Source: Sorghum bicolor
Lineage: Eukaryota; Streptophyta; Magnoliopsida; Poales; Poaceae
Direction of reading: 5' to 3'
Length of the DNA stretch: 64,000 bases
Assembly (NCBI RefSeq): GCF_000003195.3
Contig: NC_012877.2
Span: forward strand, 20,982,294 to 21,046,293
In this document: positions 43,988-54,830 of the stretch, piece after piece
Layout: the number at the start of each line of letters is the position of its first letter
Numbering within the stretch: the stretch's first letter is position 1
Notes under the pieces: model-generated
The model's database searches: none
What the model was told of the DNA's origin: nothing
What the model saw: the letters and a program-made list of their open reading frames with translations, nothing else
Made by a program: the position numbers and the translations under genes

Positions 43988-45645
43988 TGTTGATGGTCCT
44001 TAAGTATCAAATTTAATTCAAATAAACAAAGAAAAGGATCCAAATGAAATCAACATCCAGACTTAGGGTTTTGTCTGACAGAATTCCACGAGTTTTGGTG
44101 TTTTCTATTTCTGCAGGGGGTTATGAGGAAATACGGAAGAAAGGCCCACATGTTGGGATTACATAGAGATATTAACGTGCCGTGCAATTATCTTACATCT
44201 AGAAGACTGCAGAAGCCACGAGAACGAAGCGGAGGCCGAACGGAGCCTGGCCCTGGGCACCCCGCCCAGGAGACCAGGGCGCCCATCCCCTCCTGGAGTC
44301 CAAACAGGACTCTCTTTCGGGAAAGATCTCCACCGACCTAATGGATCAAGGATAACCATTCAATCAATGTCGGTTTGATCCAACGGCCCATATTCACTTG
44401 AAGGGACTATAAAACCAGACCCCCTGGCCCCTAGAGGAGAGAGCCTCTCAACCCTAATTCATTATTCTTCAAGGAAGAAGAAGCCTCTGATCAAGCCTAG
44501 AGCCACCACATCAATTAGACATCTAGATTAGCATAGCTACATAGGATTAGAACTAGAAGGAGTCAAACTTCGATTGGTTTCCGGATCTGTCAGGAAGATT
44601 CTTGGTAATTCTCTAATTGTTCTTCTAATTGTTCATCTTTATTCTTCAATGTTATGAATATGACTTTGTTCTACTTCAATATATTGCTTATGACTTTGCT
44701 CTACTTGTTTATATTCAAGATTATATTGTTCTTAGTTTATCATAGTTATATACTTGGCTTTGTTAGATTGGATCTATATACATGTTTAGGATCGTATAGC
44801 GTTTATCCATCAGATCCATGGGTAAATGATAGATATTGTGTAGGCGTGGTGCTTATACCGTATTTATCTGCGATTGTACCCAATATTTCAGATCGTGGGG
44901 TAGTTCGTGATAGTGACAGCTTCATTGATTCTTATATAGTCCCCCTCTCGTGTATTGGGCTAGCAGAGCAACATTATTACAGGGGAGTGATTGCTATGTT
45001 TCTCATTTACCTTGCTAATATCACTATGCATGGGCGTAGTCTTGTCTCGTAATGATTGCTAAGTATGCTTGCACTAACTATGATAATGCTAGACTATATA
45101 TATAGTTGAGAATAACTTAGGAAATATTCTTGTAGTTCGTTCTAATACCATGCTAATGACTTTCTAGAATGTCTAATTGACGTGCTTATCATATTTATTA
45201 TGTGGCTAAGTTATCCTAATCAGAATAATTATCTTTGTCACTATTCATTACTTCATATATCTTTATGTGACACTTATCCCTGTATGAAAGAGTGAGATAA
45301 ATGTTCTCAATTATACATGCAATGATAGATACTCAATCTCATATTCCATTCTGTAATCAATATTGATGATTGCTAATCCCTTCCCCGTGGTAAAAATATA
45401 GATAACGATACCTGGAATACTTCCCGGTTAAAATGCTACATCGGTATTATTTTGTGCGCTTGCAGATCCCATTCGTTATTTATTTAGAAGAGCAATTGCA
45501 TATTTCAATACCGCGTCTCTCATGTCATGCTGGGGATGACAACTTTGCTTAAGTGGTATGAGAGATAGGTTTGGCATTTTTGGCACCATTATCAGAATTA
45601 GAAAACTAAGTCTACTTTTGGTAGTGATGTTAAGAATACCCAACA
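43988..45645 (+). repeat. 3' LTR of element B
   Basis: A 1658-bp LTR, near-identical to 32816-34470 apart from scattered substitutions and short indels (for example AATTATCAAATAAA versus AATTCAAATAAA at the start). The TATA box is at 44408-44414. One of the paired GC boxes has mutated (GGGCACCCCGCCC near 44255). Confidence 0.93.
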
Positions 45646-45650
45646 GTCAC
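45646..45650. repeat. Target site duplication GTCAC, right copy (B)
   Basis: Matches 32811-32815 and follows CCCAACA of the B LTR. Confidence 0.92.
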
Positions 45651-48600
45651 ATCTCCAAATTAAGTACCTAAGTCACACTTTCATCTTTAGGCCCTAAAAA
45701 CCTCTTTTACTTAGGCTTTTAAAAAGCGATTTATAAAATGTTTTCATGTCAAAACTTTCTACAACAAAGTTGTAGCAAATTTTATAAGGAACAAAAGTTG
45801 TTTTATGGCCATCTCATGAAAATCATCACATCATGTTCAAAAAGTGCTTGCAAGGCAGTTTTGGGTGCTGTTTTGGCACCAGTTTGCTCGATCAATTTTG
45901 GGAGCTCCATATCTCTTGATCCAGGCCGATTTGGCTCTTGCTCCGGTTGACAATGTTGTAGAACTTAGCTAGTACTCCAACTTTGTCAACTACACCATCT
46001 CCTAATTCGCCTTGGTTTGGGAGATAATCATCATCGAAGTAGCTCTGTCAGTCGACCATCGCCTTGTCTGAATGGAAGCCGAGCTCGTCGACGTGGCCGA
46101 CCGGCGTCAGATCAACGGCGACATTTGGCACCTGTACGTCGTCTCTGGCCCCGCTCGTCAGCTCCGGACGCCCGCATGACCTCCACGGCGACACCTCGGG
46201 CGAAGTGGATGCGTCCATTTCCTCCTTCCTCCCTCTCTCTCGCCAGAAACGCGGCCGCAGCGGAGTCGCCGTCACGAGCTCACTCCGGCGAGCTCGAGCG
46301 TGCTCCCGCTGCATCGCTGCCCACCAAAACTCGCCCACAGCTCCGCCGTGACCTGCTCTCCATTCTCCACCCGCAAACTCACCGTGAAACCATCCAGTGA
46401 GCCGACATTTCCAACTTTCCCCAAATCGGGTTGTCGTGATCTTCTTCTCCGACGAACTCAATGCTGAGCTCCTCGGAGCATCTCGTCTCCTCTAGTTAGG
46501 TTCTAGAGGTAGCTTAGGATCCTAGCTAGCGTTTGCGCCACTTGGGGGACACTCTACCGCACTCACCGTCGACGGACACGACGCGCAGCGCCGCCGTGTT
46601 TCCGCCGGAGTTCGGTCCTCTCGTGGCCAGCTCGTTCCACACCGTTTCAAGCCTAGCCACCTACCTAGAAAGCTTCGTCATAGTTCACTGGTGCTGTAGG
46701 AAACCCTAGATCACTCTCTACCAGCCTAAGAGCTCCGGTGTATCGCCGAGCACCTCCGCCGAGCCGCCATGGTCGACGGCATGCCCTTTCCGGTGGCTCC
46801 GCCGTGGGGAAAAGGGGGTCAACCGGTTCGCAAAGGTCTAGGGATCACATTGGTGACCTTGGTTTGGCCGGAGACTTCGCCGTCGCGGAGAAATCGCCGG
46901 TGAATGCCGTCTCGGTCATGAGGAAGACGAACCTGACATGCGGGACCCGCTGTCAGTGACACGTCGTTTCCCTCCTTTTCTTTTATTCAAATCCAGATTT
47001 CTTGCAATCTTGCAAAAATCATACCTCCGGTTTCTGAGATGCAATTTTGTGCTGATCCATGAGATGGCTAGTTTTTAATAAAAATATAGCATGCACCATG
47101 TTTTCTGGGAAAAATAATTGTTATGATTTAATCTTTTTATTTAAGTGTAAATTCATATCTTTTGGTATACTGCTACTTTTGCTATGAAATTTTTATGCTA
47201 TGCTCTGAGTGGTATTAGAATGCTATGATAAATATCTCATGATTTTTTGAGTGTTGTATCTTTGATATGAAATTTATGTTGATTCTATGGCTTGTTTTCT
47301 TAATTAAATCATAATAAATGTTTTAAGTTTATGCTGGTATTCTACTTTGGTGTCAAGTTTGTTTATGGTAATAGTAACATGTAAATAATCTGAAATCTGT
47401 TGTTTGACACTATCTAAGCCATGTTTCTTAATTTATGAAATAAGCACCTTGTCACATGTTAAATGCTCATCTTAAGTTTGGCATGTGCAATTGTTCTGAA
47501 AATTTTATGGTAATGTCAAGATGCTATGTTTGTGCTTCTGTAATTTTTGTAGATTTTTCTGAGCACTTTTGCTAGTATCTTGTAATTATGACCTTTTATG
47601 GATTAAATTAATAAATGCCTTGTTATTGAATGTTTATGGAGTCAACATGTGATGTTCTGGTACTCTTAGGGTATTCTTGTTCTGGTAAGCCAATTGGTTG
47701 GCACTAAATATGTTTTGGCTATGTCATGAAATAATTAATTAAAGGTTTATAGCTGTTCTGGACAGCAGGGGAGTAATTTAATCTTTGTTGGATTATAACT
47801 TGTTTTTTTGAGAGACTTGTCTAAATCAAAGATGTTGTAAAATTTATGAACTAGCTTCAGTTTAAACTTCGGATCCTTTGGTCCAGTAGTTTAAAAGTTA
47901 TGGCTCTTCCAAGTTGGGTTCCAGAAATAGGTGTTCTCTGTTTTTCTAGGACAGAACCTGGAACTTTGTATAATTGACCTGTTTAACTTGTGAATCTTGC
48001 TGTGATGTTTAAAGATAAAATGTAAACAATTTCATAAGCTTTCCAGAATATCCTCACTCATGTGTGTTGGATCTGTATAGCAATAGTTATGATTTGTTTC
48101 TTGAGCTGCACTTTTATGTGATGATTGCTGTTTGTGGTTTAACTTAATAAACCTTGCTAAGTTAGTTAGTTATCTTGTGTAAGCTTGTTTTGGGAGTTAC
48201 TCCGTAAATGAGTGTCCAGTGAAGTTCCAATTATGTTACCAAGCATTCATCCTCATCTAGTATGCACACATTCTTACTCATTGTGCATGCAATAGGTGCA
48301 ACGGAAACGACAGCTTCGTTCGAGCTCCATCAAGCGAACCCTGAAGGCTAGGAGATCAGTCCGGAAGTGGAGGTCCAGCTAGCCGGACAAGAGGAGCCCG
48401 AAGAGGAGGTAAAGTGCCCTAATCACGAGCCAGCCTCGTTCGTGAAAGGCAAGCCTCGGAGCAACTTAATTCTCCCAGTTTAATTTTGAAAGCTTACTTG
48501 AGTATGTTATAGTTATTGATGCATTACGTATAGGAGTTGTGATGAAACTCTTGCTGCATTATACTCATTCCTTGTCCAGATATCTTACCACTACCTAGTT

Positions 48601-49949
48601 ATAGAGTTAGGATCGAGTAGCAGCTTAGCCATGATTTAATCGGTAGAAGTCGGGTGATATCCTGTCACCTGCGCGAGATAGGGTTGTGTCGGATCACGAT
48701 TGTCTATATGTGCTATCGTGGAAAGAACCTGATTAAAATGACTTAAGCGGGGCAGAGTTTTGCAATATTGTAGTAACTCTGTTTGTGGCAGGTAAGGACC
48801 GATCGTTGTACGTCCTCTTGTCATGTTGAACGCATGCCTGACACTTAGTTGGCCGAATAACTCGTTCCGACCATGAAGCCTAGTAGTATGACTCAGGCCA
48901 GAAGACCAGCAAGTATAAAGTGCGCATTATCGGAGGAAGTGCGGTGTGCGGGGGACCACTGGCGTAAGTCCAAATGCAGGTGAGTTAAAAGTCCTGACCT
49001 CCCTGCCAGAGTGGTAGCCCTAGGAGTGCGGCGCTGATCAGAGCTGCGATTCCTGAGTCGTTCCAAAGGTGACCCGCTTGCTCTCCGACGGGGGATGCTT
49101 GGGTGAGTGCTAGGAATAACCCTCCAACTGGATAGGAATCGATTCGAATCGCCGTCTCTCCCGGATAGTGAGAACTTGACAGAGCAGCGGCAAACGTAAC
49201 ATTCACTAAGTACAATGGTTCTTAATGATGATGTTGATGATAGCAAGGAAGAACATATAATGAACATGATATGGTTATTATTGTTTGTAATAATCAAGTG
49301 AAGTGTTTTAGTCCGGGTGCTAATCTAGTGATAGGCTAATAAAGATTTATATGATGCCTTTACAAATGGTATAGTAATCACTTAAGCTTTTAGCAAATGT
49401 TGAGTCAAGGCAGCTACACTTTATACTCAGACTTGCATGATCCTTGGTGTCTTTTATGTTTTACTATACGGGTAAGTCTAGCTGAGTACATCCTCGTACT
49501 CAGGGTTTATTCCCACCTGTTGCAGATGATATCTTTTATGATGGCTTCTGCAAGACCTGTCTCCATCCCGCTAGGGATGAGGAATAACCGTTGGGCACGG
49601 TTCACTAACGACTTCGTACCCCATTGCTTTTGATGGATGGCATGAGACTCTGGCAATAACAAGAACTTTGGAATGTGTGTTGTAAACTATTTTGCTTCCG
49701 CTACTGCAAACTTGTGATGTAATAACTAAGTAACTCCGATATGGTGCCGCTTCGACGGCAATGAATGAACTATGAAACATTCACTGTGTTATGTTGAACT
49801 ATTACGATCTTGGTTTGTTACAAGTTGGTTTGAAGTCCTTCGTGATTTCAGTTGACTACCGGGATTATATGGGCTCAAGTCTGGAAACTTGATTGCTGAG
49901 TTGATTGTTTCTACACTTGAACTCTTATAATTTGGACGGTTCTATGACA
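45651..49949 (+). repeat. 3' LTR of element A, remaining part
   Basis: Continues the LTR begun at 32578 and ends GGACGGTTCTATGACA, matching the end of solo LTR C (GGACGGTTCTATTACA). It includes a GC-rich block (about 46040-46960) and an AT-rich middle. Close to its 3' end is the 60-bp block (49121-49180) conserved with LTR C. Open frames in the GC-rich block (46017-46400, 46048-46461) are on both strands and have no recognised domain. No independent gene is seen in this 4.3 kb. Confidence 0.82.
49121..49180. repeat. 60-bp conserved block in A LTR
   Basis: The counterpart of 38284-38343, with one difference seen by eye. It includes the palindrome CGATTCGAATCG at 49140-49151. Confidence 0.75.
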
Positions 49950-49954
49950 AGATC

Positions 49955-50700
49955 CAGCACCACAATTTGTTCCATATGCATCTCATTGTGCAGGGTTATC
50001 GTGTTCCCACAATTATTAATAGCGGGAGTTGCAACAAATTGATGAGTTTAGATTTGGTTGAGAAGCTTGGCTTGACCCCACGACAACATTCGTATCCATA
50101 TAAACTTCAATGGTTCAATAATAGTGGTAAGACAAAGGTAACTAAAACAGCTCACATTAGCTTCTTCACAGGTTGTTATCATGATACTATTGATTTTGAT
50201 GTTGTGCCTATGCAAGCTTGTTCAATTTTGTTAGGAAGTCCATGGGAATTTGATAATGATGCTTTACATCATGGTAAAACTAATACATATACTTTCATGC
50301 ATGAGAATAAGAACATTACTTTGCTGCCTTTGTCGCCAATGGATATTGTTAAACATGCTAAAGAGATTAACAATAAACCTCCCATAAACATTGATAAAAA
50401 TAATGGGAATAAGTTACATGGAGGTGATTTACTTGCTACAACTTCTGCTACTGCTGTGTTATGTGATAATCCAGATGCATCATGTTATACTATGTTTTGT
50501 CAACCTATTATGTCTAGTGCATTGCCGACTGTCACTAACCTTTTGTAGGAGTCAGTTAATGGAGAAGAGTCGAGGACGACTACGATTCTAGAAGGAGGGG
50601 ATGATGAGGACATTGCCAAGATAGAGTCGAGGCAGACTCCAATTTAAGAAGGGGAGTATGATGAGGACATCGCCACGCTGGACATGTTGACATCATCGTC
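49955..50700 (+). pseudogene. Aspartic protease remnant of a further gypsy element (host of A)
   Basis: The plus-strand reading 49967-50548 carries a gypsy protease segment: GYRVPTIINSGSCNKLMS, YPYKLQWFNNSGKTKVTK, FDVVPMQACSILLGSPWEFD and ITLLPLSPMDIVKHAKE. The catalytic motif reads N-S-G instead of D-S-G, so the active Asp is lost. The frame ends at TAG 50546. A Glu/Asp-rich tail with a repeated EDIA pattern (ESRTTTILEGGDDEDIAK, EGEYDEDIATLDML) follows with one more stop. No RT follows. Its gag would lie upstream of the element A insertion, outside the window. Confidence 0.75.
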
Positions 50701-51007
50701 TTTTCTAAGTTGCAATTCATCTCCAACTCAGCTACCACGTCACTCTTAGATTTAGCAGACTTGTCATCAGTGTTTTGATCATAACTTCTTAATACGATAT
50801 CGAAACAGGATGATCTTGGACTCTTTAGAAAGGGGACAACGACGCCGTCATTTTGGATCTGGTCTCAGCTGTGTCACCTATTTTAGGCCAACTTGGCCAT
50901 GTATTGAATTTGGGAGGCTTACAAATAGTGTTTGTCTGGCTTAGGGCTCACTCTCTTGACACTTTGACATACTTGACATCATTGTGAGATTGGGAGTGAT
51001 TCCAAGT
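50701..51007 (+). repeat. Non-coding tail with a partial F-type LTR in plus orientation
   Basis: From about 50905 the sequence matches LTR F around its promoter (GCTTACAAATAG like GCTTATAAATAG; GGGCTCACTCTCTTG; ACATACTTGACATC; GGGAGTGATTCCAAGT), with a 50-bp internal deletion. It stops exactly where the inverted F-type LTR begins at 51008. Between 50701 and 50905 nothing is recognised. Confidence 0.6.
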
Positions 51008-52305
51008 TGAAAGGTCCTAATATGGCTAGAGGGGGGTGACTAGCCTATTTAAAAATCTACAAAGCACTAGAGCAAAGGATTAATATAACAAAAGGCATAA
51101 AACAATTTTTCTCTAGCTCTACAAGAGTTGCAAGCCACCTATCCAACAATTCTAGTTGCTATGATCACTAGACACAAGCAATGGCTATGTCACTACTCTC
51201 TACAACTAGGTACAACTAGCTAAAACTAGGAACAACTAGTTACAACTAGTTTGCAAGAAAGTAAAGAGGTGAGTGATAATTATACCGATGTGTAGTGATG
51301 AACCAATTATAATATGATTGCCAATAAAATCACCGCGACAATACCAATCACAATTGACACAAGATTTTTCTCCCAAGTTTCATGTGCTTGTCGACACGCT
51401 AGTCCCTATTGTGTCAACGAACACTTGGTGGTTTGGCGGCTAATAGGTGTTTCATAAACCTAGCCTAATAATTGGGCACCGCAAGAATCTACCCACAAGT
51501 GAGGTAACTCAATGACATGAGCAATCTACTAGAGTGGCTTTTGGCACTCCGACGGGTAATAAGCCGAGCAACCCCTCACAGGTATCACCTTGATTGGGGG
51601 TAGACACAATCACTAAATCCCCTCATCAATCAATAAATCCACAACCATCTAGGTGACAACAATCACCAAGAGTAATAAAAAATCCACAATTTCAACAATC
51701 ACCTAGTGCCACAAGAATATGCAATTTAAAATGCACCTAGGGTTTCCCTCAATCCTCTCAGATGAGCCACAAGCTATGAGAGAGAGGAGAGGGAGGAGAT
51801 GCTCACGAGCTCACTGGATCGATCACGAATGCCTCTCAAAAATCTCTCGTAGGATTAGCACTTGGAGAGATAGGAGAGGAGAGCTCAAGTTCTCTATTCT
51901 TTGGAGGAAGAAGAATAGAAGCATGTTCTATTATGTGTTATAGAGAGAGAGAAAGGAAAGGGAGTGCTCTGTCTTAACTGCTTGACCATATAGTTCTCCA
52001 ATGGGAAGCAATATAGGCACTAAGCAGGCTCCAAATGTGCGTGGGTCCCATGCACCAAACCATGCACCAAACCAAACAGAAGAGGACGCGGCCGTTGTTG
52101 TTCCACTTGAACGGACGAACCAGCTTCTAGAGCATGCCACTACAACGGATGAACACCATGCACAGGCCCCACACGTGCATACAAGCAAAAAATTAAATGT
52201 GACTGTAAACATGGGGGTGGTTCAACCTTGGATCGAACCGTAACCGATCCATCAACCCATTTGCTGTCAGCAGGAGCACCACACACTCCATTTAAATAAC
52301 TTTCA
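51008..52305 (-). repeat. F-type LTR in minus orientation
   Basis: Starts TGAAAGGTCCTAATATGGCTAG, the complement of the LTR F end (CTAGCCATACTAGGACCTTTCA type). Homology can be followed through 51360-51600. The far end is uncertain: CTTTCA at 52300-52305 is a candidate, but the flanks (CAAGT on the left, GCCCC on the right) do not form a target duplication. The segment 51700-52300 differs from LTR F. Open frames inside are not credible genes. Confidence 0.55.
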
Positions 52306-53268
52306 GCCCCACGGTGCACCAATGGATACTGTGGTTCAAACCACCCCACATGCGCATACAGACCAAGTGCAGAAAAGCAATAGCTCTTTAAGCAATTGTA
52401 CGTGTAGGCAACAGCTCTTTAAGCAAGTGTACGTACAGGCCAAGTAGTGCACCTGCCAGAGATAACATGTACATGAATAGACCATGTGCTTGCATTGAAT
52501 ATTAACAAGGAAGGTTCAACAACAGGTAGGAAATTTTGACAAGCATTTTCTTAGGAAGATCCTGCTCTGCTACTTTAGATAAGTATTCCAGCTTGAACTT
52601 AAACTAGATAAAATTTTCATATTATATTAGAAAGTACACTTAAACTGATAAGATGCTAATAAAGATTGTTGATTCAATGATGAACCACACTTGGACTAAT
52701 CACTCTTCACCGTGTTTCAAGCCTGTTTGAAAGCAAGCATCTTCTTTGGCCTCCTCTGAAAAAAGGAAAATGTTGGAAATAAGACATCCGGTGAAGAATG
52801 AAGAGAAATTCAGGACAACAGAGGAGCATGCATGAGTAGATGAATACACGACAGCAATGACACTCAAAATAAGGCATTATTGACTTGTAATCTAAGCAAT
52901 CATAAGCAATACTAACATCAAACTAACACAAGTAGCAGTAAACTAGTAATTAGCAGCTCCAATAACGCCTGTGAGGACAGGAAGTAGCAGTAAACACTAA
53001 ACACAGGAAGTAGCAGTAAACACTAAACAGCCATGGCCAACCACATTTGTGTAGTTAGCTAAGTACTAGTAGGAAATGCTAGCTGAACTTGGCGCATATA
53101 CATAAGTTATTTGAGAACTCTTGGAACTCAATTTTCAATGCTTTGGGCACGACAATGGTGAGTTGGTGACAATAAGACACTTGCCTGAGACATCTCAGCA
53201 TTGATTTCTTTAAGACAAGCATGCTTAGAACTATGCTTCAACCTGCAAATGGATAACAACCATCAACT
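52306..53268. other. Unassigned AT-rich DNA left of element H
   Basis: I see no gene here. It includes a 26-bp tandem duplication at 52977-53028 and several partial CACT/TAAAC repeats. The sequence continues on the other side of element H at 58422. Confidence 0.5.
52977..53028. repeat. 26-bp tandem duplication
   Basis: ACAGGAAGTAGCAGTAAACA-type units occur at 52977-53002 and 53003-53028 and are identical by eye. Confidence 0.85.
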
Positions 53269-53273
53269 TAACT
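53269..53273. repeat. Target site duplication TAACT, left copy (H)
   Basis: TAACT precedes TGTCATGTGG of the H LTR and is repeated at 58417-58421 after CTTGACA. Confidence 0.92.
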
Positions 53274-53675
53274 TGTCATGTGGGGGAAGACCTACACTAG
53301 GAGGCACCGAGCCCGGGACGTGCGCCGTGCAGCGGAACGGGCTGGCGCGCGCGCGGACGCCGATCGCGCGGGCACGGCGCATGCGTCTGAGGGCGAGGCT
53401 AGTGGCTAGGATTGGAAAGATATTCTTAGTTGTTAAGATATTTGGTTAGCCCTTAGATTGAGGAGTTGTTGCCTCCGTTTGTTAGGCCGCTGGCCATATA
53501 TATACCCCCTGTAAACCGAATGTTGGGATTAAGCAACATTATTATCTCCATCTCTCTCTCTCATTCGCAAGCCCAGGTGCTGAGAGGGGTATAACCTCCG
53601 CTCTGGAAGACACGGCACGAGACTACGAGCTACGTAGTCGAGGGCCGGCTACCCTAGATCATCAGGCTCTTGACA
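53274..53675 (+). repeat. 5' LTR of element H
   Basis: TGTCATGTGGGG to GGCTCTTGACA, with a TATA stretch at 53496-53504 and a pyrimidine-rich CTCTCTCTCTC tract after it. It is near-identical to 58020-58416. Confidence 0.93.
53496..53504 (+). promoter_or_regulatory. TATA box of H 5' LTR
   Basis: TATATATAC in GGCCATATATATACCCCC. The 3' LTR has the same at about 58239-58249. Confidence 0.65.
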
Positions 53676-53678
53676 ACC

Positions 53679-53690
53679 TGGTATCGGAGC
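53679..53690 (+). other. Primer binding site of element H (tRNA-iMet)
   Basis: TGGTATCGGAGC lies three bases inside the LTR end and matches the initiator-methionine tRNA primer TGGTATCAGAGC with one change. Confidence 0.88.
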
Positions 53691-53783
53691 TCCACTCGAT
53701 CCTCTACCTCCGCCGACGCCGCGACTGTGACTCCCAGCCCTAGCCCACCACCAGCGCCGCCATCCCCGACCCCAGCCGCTGCC

Positions 53784-54830
53784 ATGGCTGAACCTACCAC
53801 TGCCGACCTCTTGAAGGAGCTCAAGACCATGTCCCACGAACTCACATCCTTGAAGGCCGATATGGCGGCCACGAAGGACAAAGCCTCGACGGCCGACAGC
53901 TCTGACACATGGCATCGTGAGGGGTTTCGTGACCTCAACCTCCCTCCCTGGCCCAAGAAGTGGGATTTTCCCCGCTACGACGGCACCCCCGATCCGCTCC
54001 TCTTCCTCAACAAATTCGAGGCGTACTTCCGCCACCACTGCACCATGGCTGAAGAGCGCATGGGCATGGCGTCTTACCACCTGGACGATGCCGTGCAGAC
54101 CTGGTACACGCAGCTGCTTGAAGATGAGGGTGCTCCGACGTGGGGACGTTTCAAGGAACTCCTGAACCTACGTTTCGGACCACCCCTGCGTTCGGCCCCG
54201 CTCTTCGAACTTGCGGAGTGCAGGCGCACGGGAACGGTGGAGGAGTACTCCAACTGTTTCCAGGCCCTCCTGCCACGTGCTGGCCGTCTCGACGAATCCC
54301 AGCGAGTCCAGCTTTTCACGGGTGGTCTTCTGCCGCCTCTCAGCCACGCCGTCCGTATTCACCATCCGGAGACGCTGTCCGCCGCGATGGGCCTGGCAGG
54401 CCAGGTGGAGCTGATGGAGCGCGATCGGCTGCCGCCACCAACAGCACGAGCCCCGCCGCGTGGGCTGTTACCGGCACCGGCGCCACGGGCCGCGCTGCCC
54501 GCGCCCGCGCCGCAGCTGGCCTTGCTGGCTCCACCAGCGGCTGCACCACCGGGTCGCGACGCAGCCAACCCCCGGTGTCTGACACCGGAAGAGATGGCGG
54601 AACGACGTCACCTAGGTTTGTGCTTCAATTGTAACGAAAAATACACCCGTGGCCACAACAGGTTTTGCCGTCGCCTCTTCTTCCTTGACGGGGTGGAGAT
54701 TGACGACGTCGCGCCCACGGACGACGCGGCGGCCGCCGCTGAAGACGTGGAGGCGCCCGTGTTCTCCTTGGATGCGGTCGCGGGCGTGCCCATCGCGGAC
54801 ACGATTAAGCTACCGGTGAATGTCGGCGAC
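53784..54830 (+). pseudogene. Gag of element H (open reading frame, fused to pol)
   Basis: The first ATG in frame is 53784 (MAEPTTADLLKELKTM); the reading is open from the LTR edge, but the upstream part has no ATG. An N-terminal coiled stretch is followed by the capsid core: PPWPKKWDFPRYDGTPDPLLFLNKFE, AVQTWYTQLLEDEGAPTW, RFGPPLRSAPLFELAECRRTGTVEEY and GGLLPPLSHAVRIHHPETL. A Pro/Ala-rich linker comes next, then the knuckle CFNCNEKYTRGHNRFC at 54621-54668, a Reina-type variant of CCHC. The frame runs directly into protease without a stop, so gag and pol form one polyprotein. This part has no lesion. Confidence 0.88.

Larger units (their letters stand above)
32816..45645 (+). mobile_element. 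Element B: complete RT-less gag-protease LTR element
   Basis: A full element with two LTRs (32816-34470 and 43988-45645), a tRNA-Asp-type primer site (34479-34496), a polypurine tract (43973-43987) and TSD GTCAC. Excluding the nested solo LTR C (34590-39119) it is about 8.3 kb. It encodes gag and two protease-like domains (39315-41610) and nothing resembling RT, RNase H or integrase, followed by 2.3 kb of non-coding DNA. It must depend on another element for mobilisation. The two LTRs differ at only a few positions per 100 bp, so insertion is fairly recent. D and the right-edge element are relatives. Confidence 0.9.
28066..49949 (+). mobile_element. Element A: Tekay/Del-type chromovirus (Ty3/gypsy), 5' part missing
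   Basis: A plus-strand element with gag at 28173 and pol to 32536 ending in a chromodomain. A polypurine tract and the 3' LTR starting TGTAACACCCC at 32578 follow. The LTR is interrupted at 32815 by element B and resumes at 45651, ending near TTCTATGACA at 49949. Without B the LTR is about 4.54 kb, matching the 4.53 kb solo LTR C. Domain order and the terminal chromodomain place it in the chromoviruses; very long LTRs fit Tekay/Del. The 5' LTR is not in the window because E sits directly upstream of gag. Confidence 0.8.

Noticed and set aside
46017..46461. 127- and 137-codon open frames on opposite strands in the A LTR
   Set aside because: They overlap in antisense, have no domain and lie in the GC-rich LTR block.
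52300..52305. CTTTCA as the definite end of the minus-oriented F-type LTR
   Set aside because: Flanking five bases do not match those before 51008, so the end is kept only as a candidate.
53649..54080. Minus-strand frames opposite gag of element H (also 54608-55195, 55905-56459)
   Set aside because: These are shadows of the GC-rich gag-pol reading frame and have no own domains.
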